Positions 34,343 to 42,193 of a stretch of 64,000 bases of DNA are shown here, piece after piece. The position numbers and the translations under genes were made by a program. The notes below the pieces were generated by a model that made no database searches, was not told the origin of the DNA, and saw only the letters and a list, made by a program, of their open reading frames with translations. Source of the stretch: Pseudolabrys sp035718275 (GTDB lineage Bacteria > Pseudomonadota > Alphaproteobacteria > Rhizobiales > Xanthobacteraceae); assembly GCA_035718275.1 (NCBI GenBank), contig DASTHI010000033.1:61743-125742 (forward strand), in the 5' to 3' direction. How positions within the stretch are numbered: the first letter of the stretch is position 1; each line of letters starts with the position of its first letter.

Positions 34343-36079
34343 GTGACGTTTTCGATTTTTGCCCGCTGCATTGGCGGCAGCGCGCTCACCGCCGTTCTGG
34401 TGACTTCGCCAGTGAGCTTTGCCGCACCGCCGGAAACGCTGCCGGTAGGCACGACAGCCTCAGGCAGTTATCTTGCGGCCCGTCACGCAGGACAGCAGCG
34501 GGATGCCGCAGCTGCAGCAACCTTTTACCGCCAGGCGCTCAAGCGCGACCCGAACAACGGCGAACTGCTCGATCGCGTGTTCTTGTCATTCCTGGTCGAC
34601 GGCGATGTCGACGAATCGGTGAAATACGCCGAGCGCGTTGTCCAAGTCGACAAGAATGACCGGGTCGCACGTCTCGTGCTGGGCGTTCACGAGCTCAAGC
34701 GAAGGCAATATGCTGCCGCACGCCGGGACCTTGCGCAATCGGTTCGCGGACCGATCACCGATCTCACGGCAACGTTGTTGTCTGCCTGGAGCATGTATGG
34801 CGCCAATGACGCCAAAGGAGCCGTGGCCGCAATCGACCGCCTTGCAGGTCCCGACTGGTACGCCATTTTCAAGGATCTGCACGCCGGGATGATCTATGAG
34901 CTCGCCGGCAATCACAAGGAAGCCGGCAGGCGGCTCGAACATGCCTACAAGCGGGATTCAACGGCTCTGCGCGTAGTCCAGGCCTATGGCAGCTGGGTGT
35001 CGCGTCACCGATCTGCCAAGGAGGCGCTTGGCATCTTCGAGACATTCGACAAGACACTGCCAAGACACCCACTCGTCACTGAGGCAATGAACAAGCTCAA
35101 GGCGGGTGAAAAGCTGCCCGTCCTCGTTTCAAATGCGCAAGCCGGTGCGGCGGAGGCTCTGTACGGTCTAGGCGCATCACTCGGCCGGCGCGGCGGCGAA
35201 GATCTGGGCCTCGTCTATTTGCAGCTCGCGCTCTTTCTAGTCCCCAATCACTCGCTCGCATTGCTGTCACTGGCCGATCTCTACGAATCGCTGAAAAAGC
35301 CTGAACTGGCGATCAAGGTCTACGAGCGAGTACCGGCGAATTCGCCTCTTCACCGAAACGCGGCCATTCAGATGGCTGCCAACCTGGATGCGCTCGACCG
35401 CGCCGACGAGGCGCAAAAGCATTTAGAAACGCTCATAAAGAGCCACCCGGATGACCTTGAAGCCATCATGGCGCTCGGGAACGTCCTTCGTGGTCACAAG
35501 AAGTTCGCGGAATGCGCTAACGTCTATGGAAAAGGAGTCGCCCAAATCGCAAAGCCTGAAAAGGCTAACTGGGTACTCTTCTATTTCCGTGGAATTTGTT
35601 ACGAGCGCTCCAAGCAGTGGCCCAAGGCGGAAGCGGATCTCAAGAAAGCGCTCGAGCTGTTCCCCGATCAGCCGCATGTGCTGAATTATCTTGGTTATTC
35701 CTGGATCGATCAGGGGATCAATCTCGACGAGGGCATGGAGATGATTAAGAAGGCCGTCCAGCAGCGCCCTGATGACGGCTATATCGTCGACTCCCTCGGG
35801 TGGGCTTACTATCGTGTCGGCAATTACGACGAGGCTACCAAACAGCTGGAGCGCGCGATCGAGCTCAAGCCCGAAGATCCCACCATCAATGACCACCTGG
35901 GAGATGCCTATTGGCGGGTTGGTCGGATGCTGGAAGCGAGATTCCAGTGGGCGCATGCGCGCGACCTCAAGCCTGACCCGGAGGAATTGCCGAAGATCGA
36001 GGCAAAGCTCAAATCGGGCTTGCCGGAGGAAACCTCGTCTCAGGCGAAGGCTACCAAAAAGGGCGGCAACGGCGGCTGA
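34343..36079 (+). CDS. Exported TPR protein
   Basis: A protein of 578 residues with an N-terminal signal-like hydrophobic stretch (about 5-28) and many TPR units; the clearest are near the C-terminus (YIVDSLGWAYYRVGNYDEAT, then DPTINDHLGDAYWRVGRMLE). It may act as an outer-membrane or periplasmic assembly scaffold; no enzymatic motif is present. GTG 34343 has a GGAG sequence at good spacing; TTG 34328 is the alternative. ispE follows 27 bases after the stop, so the pair is probably an operon. Confidence 0.85.
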   Translation: MTFSIFARCIGGSALTAVLVTSPVSFAAPPETLPVGTTASGSYLAARHAGQQRDAAAAATFYRQALKRDPNNGELLDRVFLSFLVDGDVDESVKYAERVVQVDKNDRVARLVLGVHELKRRQYAAARRDLAQSVRGPITDLTATLLSAWSMYGANDAKGAVAAIDRLAGPDWYAIFKDLHAGMIYELAGNHKEAGRRLEHAYKRDSTALRVVQAYGSWVSRHRSAKEALGIFETFDKTLPRHPLVTEAMNKLKAGEKLPVLVSNAQAGAAEALYGLGASLGRRGGEDLGLVYLQLALFLVPNHSLALLSLADLYESLKKPELAIKVYERVPANSPLHRNAAIQMAANLDALDRADEAQKHLETLIKSHPDDLEAIMALGNVLRGHKKFAECANVYGKGVAQIAKPEKANWVLFYFRGICYERSKQWPKAEADLKKALELFPDQPHVLNYLGYSWIDQGINLDEGMEMIKKAVQQRPDDGYIVDSLGWAYYRVGNYDEATKQLERAIELKPEDPTINDHLGDAYWRVGRMLEARFQWAHARDLKPDPEELPKIEAKLKSGLPEETSSQAKATKKGGNGG

Positions 36080-36106
36080 TTTGCCGGTCGGCTGGGAAAA
36101 CTTCGC

Positions 36107-36964
36107 GTGAGTGCGATGCTGCTCGAAAACGCGCCTGCCAAGGTGAACCTCACCTTGCGCGTGCTTGGCCGCCGTGCTGACGGCTATCATGAGATCGAAA
36201 GCCTCGTGGCATTCGCCGAAATCGGCGACACGGTTGAGATGGAGGCCGGGTCCGGGCAACCGCTCGAGATTACGGGGCCGTTTGCCGATTTCTGCGGTCC
36301 GGCTGCAGACAACCTGATCGTCAAGGCTCTCGCAGAGTTGCGCCGGCGGATCCCGGAGGTGCAGGCGGGAACCTTCAGACTCGAGAAGAGACTTCCCGTT
36401 GCCGCCGGGCTCGGCGGCGGTTCAGCCGACGCTGCGGCGGCATTGCGTCTTCTCGCCCGCATCAACAAGATCGCGCCGGATGATTCCAGACTCGCGTCAG
36501 CGGCACTGGCGATCGGGGCCGATGTGCCGGTCTGTCTCGATCCTTCCCCGCGCGTGATGCGCGGAATCGGGGAATTGCTTTCGGCGCCGGTGCGGCTTGC
36601 GTCCATGCCGGCCGTGCTGGTGAACCCGCGCGTGCCGCTCTCGACGCGCGATGTCTTTGCGCAGCATCGTGCAGGCGGAGAATCGCGGAAACTTCCACAA
36701 ATTCCTGACGATCCCGACGCGCTTTTGGAATTGCTGAATGGACACGAGAACGAACTCACCGCGGCAGCCATTGCGTGCGCGCCGATTGTCGGCGAGGTGC
36801 TTGCAGAACTGAACGGTATGGAAGGCGTGCGCTTGGCCCGCATGTCGGGATCAGGACCGACCTGTTTCGCCATCCTGCGTTCTTACGAAGCGGCAGTGGG
36901 CGCGGCAGAATCTCTTTTGAAGCGGCGGAGCAATTGGTGGGTATGTGCAACGCACATTGGATAG
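36107..36964 (+). CDS. ispE: 4-diphosphocytidyl-2-C-methyl-D-erythritol kinase
   Basis: IspE, 285 residues, a GHMP kinase of the MEP isoprenoid pathway. The substrate segment APAKVNLTLRVLGRRADGYH (10-29) holds catalytic K12, the ATP motif LPVAAGLGGGSADAAAALR (97-115) holds D108, and the C-terminal motif MSGSGPTCFAI is intact. GTG 36107 starts it 27 bases after the TPR gene. It converges with the polyprenyl synthase gene, which uses the pathway's products. Confidence 0.95.
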   Translation: MSAMLLENAPAKVNLTLRVLGRRADGYHEIESLVAFAEIGDTVEMEAGSGQPLEITGPFADFCGPAADNLIVKALAELRRRIPEVQAGTFRLEKRLPVAAGLGGGSADAAAALRLLARINKIAPDDSRLASAALAIGADVPVCLDPSPRVMRGIGELLSAPVRLASMPAVLVNPRVPLSTRDVFAQHRAGGESRKLPQIPDDPDALLELLNGHENELTAAAIACAPIVGEVLAELNGMEGVRLARMSGSGPTCFAILRSYEAAVGAAESLLKRRSNWWVCATHIG

Positions 36965-36983
36965 CCACCATAGAGCACTTGTA

Positions 36984-37002
36984 TCCGGCGGTTTCGGCCG
37001 GA
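36984..37002. terminator. Possible bidirectional terminator between ispE and the polyprenyl synthase gene
   Basis: A six-base-pair GC stem (TCCGGC with GCCGGA) lies in the 57-base gap between two convergent genes. It has no T run, so it is a weak candidate only. Confidence 0.3.
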
Positions 37003-37021
37003 ATTGATGCCTATCGGCGCG

Positions 37022-38032
37022 TCAGTGCGCGCGCCCGATGCAGAAAGCGACGGCTTCTTCCAGCGCCGATTTGATTTTGGACGGCGGCACCAGGGCCAGT
37101 GCGTCCGTCGCGATGGCACCGTAGTGACGCGCGCGGCCGACCGTGTCCTCGATCGCATGATGTTTGGCCATGTATGACAGTGCGCGATCGAGGTCCCCAT
37201 CCCGGATATCGCCCTGGCCCAGGGTACGATTCCAGAACGCCCGCTCGATTTCGGTGCCACGGCGGAAGGAGAGGACGACAGGCAAAGTGATCTTCCCCTC
37301 ACGGAAGTCATCGCCAATGTTCTTGCCGAGCTTCGCCGATTTGCCTCCGTAGTCGAGCGCATCATCGATAAGCTGGAATGCGATGCCAAGGTTCATTCCG
37401 AATGATCGGCACGCAGCCAGCTCTGCCTTTTCCTTGGCGGCAAGAGCCGGGCCGACTTCGCAGGCTGCAGCGAACAATTCGGCGGTCTTCGCGCGAATGA
37501 CGGCGAGGTATTCGTCTTCATTGGTCGCGGTGTTCTTTGCAGTCCCGAGTTGCATCACTTCGCCTTCGGCAATGACGGCGGCTGCAGATGACAGGATCTC
37601 CAGCGCATGCAGATCGCCGACTTCCACCATCATCTTGAACGCCTGGCCGAGAAGAAAATCGCCCACGAGCACGCTCGCCTCGTTGCCCCAGAGCATTCGA
37701 GCCGCCACCTTGCCACGCCGCATGTCACTTTCATCAACCACATCGTCGTGCAAGAGTGTGGCCGTGTGCATGAATTCGACGGCCGCCGCGAGCTTGATGT
37801 GGCCGTCTCCCGGGTATCCCGCCAGTCTTGCCATGGCGAGGGTGAGCATCGGCCGGAGCCGCTTTCCCCCGGATGAAATGAGGTGATTGGCAACTTCGGG
37901 AATCATCGCGACTTCGGACCCGGTGCGCGCGAGGATGGTGGCGTTGACGCGCTCCAGGTCCGGTGCGACGAGATCGACGAGGCGATCGAGGGAGGCCGGG
38001 TGCGGGCTCTCAAATGGAAGGACAACGGCCAA
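37022..38032 (-). CDS. Trans-polyprenyl diphosphate synthase
   Basis: A long-chain prenyltransferase of about 336 residues. The first Asp-rich motif is D96-DVVD-100 in LLHDDVVDESD and the second is LIDDALDYGG; SSGGKRLRP marks the IPP site. In alphaproteobacteria the product is usually the C45-C50 side chain of ubiquinone. The start is TTG 38032, placed by GGAGAAG just upstream; an ATG five bases earlier is out of frame. It converges with ispE, the earlier step of isoprenoid supply. Confidence 0.92.
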   Translation of the reverse strand: MAVVLPFESPHPASLDRLVDLVAPDLERVNATILARTGSEVAMIPEVANHLISSGGKRLRPMLTLAMARLAGYPGDGHIKLAAAVEFMHTATLLHDDVVDESDMRRGKVAARMLWGNEASVLVGDFLLGQAFKMMVEVGDLHALEILSSAAAVIAEGEVMQLGTAKNTATNEDEYLAVIRAKTAELFAAACEVGPALAAKEKAELAACRSFGMNLGIAFQLIDDALDYGGKSAKLGKNIGDDFREGKITLPVVLSFRRGTEIERAFWNRTLGQGDIRDGDLDRALSYMAKHHAIEDTVGRARHYGAIATDALALVPPSKIKSALEEAVAFCIGRAH

Positions 38033-38206
38033 ACATCTTCTCCGGCAGGTCTAAGATATGAGCATAGGAATGCTATGCCGATGCGGCAAGTGCATGGGTT
38101 TGCGTACCACCGCAGATGCCATTTCTGAAGGTGGGCAAGAGGGATTGTGCATCGGGTATGATTTCAAGCCGGTATTTGTGCGCCCGCGGCTTTCGTGAGG
38201 GGTAGG

Positions 38207-38434
38207 ATGCGCGAACTCATCCGTACAAATGATGCGGTTCTGGTCTCGGCCGTTGTTGCCTTGCTGGAAAGTGCGGGCATTCGTCCGCTGGTTTTCGATC
38301 AGAACATGAGCGTCCTGGAAGGTTCACTCGGCGTGCTCCCCCGGCGGGTGCTCGTTGCGGCCGACCAAGAGTTGCGGGCGCGTACACTTCTGCAAAATGC
38401 CGGTTTTGGTCACGAATTGCGCGATGACGATTGA
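38207..38434 (+). CDS. DUF2007 domain small protein
   Basis: A protein of 75 residues in the DUF2007 family (putative prokaryotic signal-transducing protein). It starts MRELIRTNDAVLVSAVVALL and contains AGIRPLVFDQNMSVLEGSLG and PRRVLVAADQ. Function unknown. GAGGGG lies five bases before ATG 38207. It overlaps the following methyltransferase gene by 11 bases, indicating translational coupling. Divergent from the polyprenyl synthase gene. Confidence 0.88.
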   Translation: MRELIRTNDAVLVSAVVALLESAGIRPLVFDQNMSVLEGSLGVLPRRVLVAADQELRARTLLQNAGFGHELRDDD

Positions 38435-39191
38435 AAGCGGCACCAGCGAAGACGGAATTCTGGATGGCGCGTTGCGGATACGCCAGCCATTGCGTGGTCA
38501 TCGAGTAGGGCACGATGCCATCTTGCTGGCTGCGGCAACGCAAGCGCGCCCAGGGGATCGTGCAGTCGAGTTGGGAGCGGGCGTAGGCGCGGCCGGGCTG
38601 GCGCTTGCTGCGCGAACCCCAGGGATGCAACTGACAATGATCGAAATCGATCCTGGCCTTTGTGAGCTGGCAGAAGCGAATGCGAAGCTCAATAGTCTGG
38701 ATGCACGTGTGATTGTTCGCTGCGCTGATGTAGAGGACATCGCCGCACTGGAATCCGCTGGAGTGCTATCGGAAAGTTTCGATCGCGTGTTGATGAATCC
38801 GCCGTTCCTTGAGTCGCAACGCCATCAACCTTCTCCCGATCAGCGTCGCCGGCTCGCCTACCTAGGTGCTCCAGGCCTTCTATCACGTTGGATCGACAGT
38901 GCCGTCTTCCTGTTGAAGCCGGGTGGTGTGCTCACGATGATCTGGAGGGCTGACAGCGTCGACGACGTCCATGAGGTGCTCAGGCTTGCAATGGGCGGTA
39001 TTGCCGTCCAGCGCGCGCATCCGCGGCCGGGTGCTCCGCCAATTCGCGTCTTGATTCGGGCGACCAAGGGTGAAGCCGGCGGACAATGGGAATATCCGCC
39101 GCTATTTCTTACCGACGAACTGGGAAGGCCATCGCCGACGGCGGAAGCGATCCTGCGCGGTCGGGAAATTCTCGAAATTGCGAAGGCCTGA
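38424..39191 (+). CDS. SAM-dependent methyltransferase, TrmN6-like
   Basis: A 255-residue class I methyltransferase. The SAM motif VELGAGVGAAGLAL (about 48-61), the acidic IEID (73-76) and the N6-adenine-type motif NPPF (125-128) fit the tRNA1(Val) m6A37 methyltransferase group (YfiC/TrmN6); an alternative is an rRNA or protein N-methyltransferase of the same shape. ATG 38424 overlaps the DUF2007 stop by 11 bases. An extra upstream frame is not needed. Confidence 0.85.
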   Translation: MTIESGTSEDGILDGALRIRQPLRGHRVGHDAILLAAATQARPGDRAVELGAGVGAAGLALAARTPGMQLTMIEIDPGLCELAEANAKLNSLDARVIVRCADVEDIAALESAGVLSESFDRVLMNPPFLESQRHQPSPDQRRRLAYLGAPGLLSRWIDSAVFLLKPGGVLTMIWRADSVDDVHEVLRLAMGGIAVQRAHPRPGAPPIRVLIRATKGEAGGQWEYPPLFLTDELGRPSPTAEAILRGREILEIAKA

Positions 39192-39201
39192 CGAGCCGTT
39201 C

Positions 39202-39351
39202 CTATTTTTTCCGCCACGCCCGCCGCAGCAGCCCACGCCAGCAGATTTCACCGATCTGGTCGCGGAGCCTTTCGAGGTTCCCGTCGCTCAGGCGAGAAAG
39301 GCCAATCACGCTGCCTGTCAAAACAAACAGAATTGCAATCTTGGGGTCCAT
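39202..39351 (-). CDS. Small one-helix membrane protein
   Basis: A 49-residue protein: a hydrophobic N-terminal helix (KIAILFVLTGSVIGLSRL) followed by an amphipathic, arginine-rich tail ending RRAWRKK. AAGGA lies eight bases before ATG 39351, which supports translation. A longer frame starting at 39396 lacks a ribosome site. The gene is convergent with the methyltransferase gene and divergent from the S49 protease gene. No known family is recognised. Confidence 0.55.
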   Translation of the reverse strand: MDPKIAILFVLTGSVIGLSRLSDGNLERLRDQIGEICWRGLLRRAWRKK

Positions 39352-39541
39352 TGATCCATCCGTCCTTTCGCAAGCGCCCACCCGGCCGGCAGCCAAGGCG
39401 CTGCAAAAAGCACTCCAAAGTTAAAGAATTACCAACGCCTGCTCCTCCGGCAAACGTCCGAAAAGCTGAGGCTCCGCTGAGCCAGTGCCCACCGCCGCCG
39501 AGGCTTTGACTTCGGGGGGTGTAGCTGCCTATCTGATTGCG

Positions 39542-40447
39542 ATGCCCGATCCAGCTCGTTCCTCACGACGGAGTACAGGCCAGCGAGTCATCGATGTGCT
39601 TGCGCACGCGATTCCGCGGCGATTCAGGTCCGATATTCCCGTTGTGCCCGTGGTGCGCCTTGCCGGTGTCATTGGAGTTGTGAGCCCGCTGAGGCCGGGG
39701 ATGCTGTTGTCAACGGTTGCGCGCTCGCTCGAGCGCGCCTTCGAGATGCCCCGCGCGTGCGCGGTTGCATTGCTCATCAACTCGCCGGGAGGATCGCCCT
39801 CCCAGTCGCATCTGATCTTTCGGAGAATTCGCGAACTTGCGCAGGAGAAGGAGATTCCGGTCCTCGCCTTTGTGGAGGACATCGGCGCGTCCGGAGGCTA
39901 CATGCTTGCTTGCGCAGCCGACGAGATTATTTGCGACAATTTTTCGCTTGTCGGCTCGATTGGGGTGGTCGGCGGCACATTCGGTTTTCCGAAGCTGATG
40001 GAAAAGCTGGGGATCGAACGCCGAGTCTACACGGCCGGCGACCGCAAGGTTCTGCTTGATCCATTCCTTCCGGAAAAACCGGAAGACATCGAGCGGATCA
40101 ATGCCATCCAGCGCGATATTCACCGGAACTTCATCGACCTGGTTAAGACGCGACGCGGTGAAAAGCTCAAGGGTTCCGATGACGTTCTGTTTTCGGGTGA
40201 ATTTTGGACCGCGGAGAAGGCCGTCGAACTCGGGCTTGCGGATGGAGTGGGCGATCTGCGCTCGACATTGCGTCAGCGGTACGGCGAAAAGGTTTATACG
40301 CCGCTTATCTCGGCGGAGCGCAGCCTGCTGGGTAGACGATTGCCGGGTGTCAATTTTGCGAATGCGATGGCGGAGCGGACGAATTTCGCCGAGGACCTAA
40401 TTTCGGCGCTGGAAATTCGAGCCTTGTGGTCGCGATTCGGACTTTAG
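39542..40447 (+). CDS. S49 family serine peptidase (SohB/SppA type)
   Basis: A short signal-peptide-peptidase-like enzyme of about 301 residues. The family fold is clear from VVRLAGVIGVVSPLRPG, LLINSPGGSPSQS, the catalytic-serine segment DIGASGGYMLACAADEI and SIGVVGGTF; the catalytic Lys lies in RRGEKLKGSDDVLFSGEFWT. No strong signal peptide is visible, so it may be cytosolic or membrane-associated like SohB. ATG 39542 fits relatives; a GTG at 39485 would add 19 residues. The ribosome site is weak for both. Confidence 0.88.
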   Translation: MPDPARSSRRSTGQRVIDVLAHAIPRRFRSDIPVVPVVRLAGVIGVVSPLRPGMLLSTVARSLERAFEMPRACAVALLINSPGGSPSQSHLIFRRIRELAQEKEIPVLAFVEDIGASGGYMLACAADEIICDNFSLVGSIGVVGGTFGFPKLMEKLGIERRVYTAGDRKVLLDPFLPEKPEDIERINAIQRDIHRNFIDLVKTRRGEKLKGSDDVLFSGEFWTAEKAVELGLADGVGDLRSTLRQRYGEKVYTPLISAERSLLGRRLPGVNFANAMAERTNFAEDLISALEIRALWSRFGL

Positions 40448-40550
40448 CCAGCTTCACTATTGCCGATCCGTAACTTGCATTGGCCGCAGTCCGCCCCGAA
40501 AATGCCTCCATCTCGAACGAGGTTCGATCTGGACATCGATTGGGGTCGCC

Positions 40551-40754
40551 ATGCCGTCGTTTCTGTTATCGCCACTCGTCAAGTGGTCGCTCGCCGCGCT
40601 GGGCGGCGCAATGATCATCAATTGGGCTGTCAAGGAGGCCCGTCGAATCAACGAGGAGCTTGATCGGGCCCGGCGCGTGAAAGCAAAAATTCCCGACACG
40701 GAAAATCGACCGACCCTGCGCCGCGATCCCGAAAGCGGCGAATATCGCCTCTGA
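40551..40754 (+). CDS. Conserved small membrane-anchored protein
   Basis: A protein of 67 residues: an N-terminal hydrophobic helix (FLLSPLVKWSLAALGGAMIINW), then a basic and acidic helix with EARRINEELDRARR, and a terminal LRRDPESGEYRL. I recall similar proteins after S49 peptidase genes in Hyphomicrobiales. GGGG is seven bases ahead of ATG 40551. Function unknown; a role with the S49 peptidase is possible. Confidence 0.75.
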   Translation: MPSFLLSPLVKWSLAALGGAMIINWAVKEARRINEELDRARRVKAKIPDTENRPTLRRDPESGEYRL

Positions 40755-40771
40755 TTGCCAGCTGTTCGCTG

Positions 40772-40903
40772 CTAGTCGAAATAGTGATCAGGCGCGCTTT
40801 TGTGCCCGCCGATCATTGCGCCGAAAAACAACACGATCAGTACCCAACCGACGAGTTGAAACGCGATCACGGCCGTCCCCCATACGCTGGCGCTGCGGTC
40901 CAT
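40772..40903 (-). CDS. Very small membrane protein, 43 residues
   Basis: A short frame of 44 codons encodes MDRSASVWGTAVIAF followed by a strongly hydrophobic helix (QLVGWVLIVLFFGAMIGG) and a polar tail HKSAPDHYFD. The clean layout (polar start, one 20-residue helix, His/Asp tail) resembles bacterial small membrane proteins, and codon third positions are GC-rich. The ribosome site is weak (GAGA 13 bases ahead). It is convergent with the 67-residue gene and divergent from glyQ. No homologue is recognised with certainty. Confidence 0.5.
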   Translation of the reverse strand: MDRSASVWGTAVIAFQLVGWVLIVLFFGAMIGGHKSAPDHYFD

Positions 40904-41008
40904 AACAGTGGCGTCTCAAATTTCCGGTAAATGCGCTCGACTTGACCCTCTCCGACAGCGCCTCTAGGGTCGAATCTATTCCTGTGCTTAAGAATCAGTA
41001 TCCGACCG

Positions 41009-41971
41009 ATGGCTGAAGCCGATCTTCGTGCCAGCGATAGCATCACGCGTCAGGATGGCCTCGACCCGTCGCGGTCGTTCCAGGGCCTGATCCTCGCGCT
41101 GCAGCAGTACTGGGCGAGATGGGGTTGCGTGATATTGCAGCCTTACGACATGGAAGTCGGCGCCGGCACCTTCCATCCGGCGACGACTCTTCGCGCCCTC
41201 GGACCCAAGCCCTGGAACGCAGCCTATGTGCAACCGTCGCGCCGGCCGAAAGACGGCCGCTACGGCGAGAACCCGAACCGGTTGCAGCACTATTATCAGT
41301 TTCAGGTGATGTTAAAGCCTTCCCCGCCGGACATTCAGGACCTTTATCTGCGTTCCCTGCAGGCCATCGGCATCGATCTTGCGGTCCACGATATCCGCTT
41401 CGTGGAGGACGACTGGGAAAGTCCGACGCTCGGGGCGTGGGGCCTGGGATGGGAGTGCTGGTGCGACGGTATGGAAGTATCGCAGTTCACATACTTTCAG
41501 CAGGTGGCAGGGTTCGAATGTGCGCCCGTTGCCGGTGAGATCACTTATGGTCTCGAGCGGCTGGCGATGTATGTGCAAGGAGTGGACAACGTATTCGCGC
41601 TCAACTTCAACGGTCGCGATGATGACAGGAAGGTCACATACGGTGACGTCTTTCTGCAGGCGGAACAGGAATATTCGCGCCACAATTTTGAATTTGCCGA
41701 TACCGCGATGCTGTTTGAACAGTTCAAAATGGCGGAGGCCGCATGTCGGAAATATCTTGCTGATGGCTGGGCCAACGGCGAACGCAAGCGCCATCTCATG
41801 GCGATGCCGGCTTACGACCAGTGCATCAAGGCAAGTCACGTCTTCAATCTTCTCGATGCAAGGGGCGTCATTTCGGTGACCGAGCGGCAAAGCTATATTC
41901 TGCGCGTCCGCGAACTGGCTAAGGCTTGCGGGGAAGCTTGGCTGGCGACCGAGGGCGGCGGGGCGGCGTAA
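41009..41971 (+). CDS. glyQ: Glycyl-tRNA synthetase alpha subunit
   Basis: GlyQ, 320 residues, the catalytic subunit of the bacterial alpha2-beta2 glycyl-tRNA synthetase. Class II motifs are visible in QRFWQQYGC-like LQQYWARWGCVILQPYDMEVGAGTF, in AYVQPSRRPKDGRYGENPNRLQ (motif 2) and in ITYGLERLAMY (motif 3). Length is standard. It is followed by glyS after 222 bases, an unusually long gap for this pair, in which I found no convincing gene. Confidence 0.97.
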   Translation: MAEADLRASDSITRQDGLDPSRSFQGLILALQQYWARWGCVILQPYDMEVGAGTFHPATTLRALGPKPWNAAYVQPSRRPKDGRYGENPNRLQHYYQFQVMLKPSPPDIQDLYLRSLQAIGIDLAVHDIRFVEDDWESPTLGAWGLGWECWCDGMEVSQFTYFQQVAGFECAPVAGEITYGLERLAMYVQGVDNVFALNFNGRDDDRKVTYGDVFLQAEQEYSRHNFEFADTAMLFEQFKMAEAACRKYLADGWANGERKRHLMAMPAYDQCIKASHVFNLLDARGVISVTERQSYILRVRELAKACGEAWLATEGGGAA

Positions 41972-42193
41972 GCTTTGGTTCGATCTTGTTCCGCCCTGGA
42001 CTGCAGAATGAGCTCTGGGTTTGAGCAACGCGCTCGCAAGCGCGCTGCCTGCACCGTCAGATGTGTCAATTCTCCGGCAGCAGCGGATCGGAGCTGGGGG
42101 CTTGGCGGCAATGGAGGCTGGTGAACTCCCGCACGTGACAGCAGCGGGCCTCCTTGCTAGGCAAGCGCCCGCACAGCCAAGGCCACGACCGAG

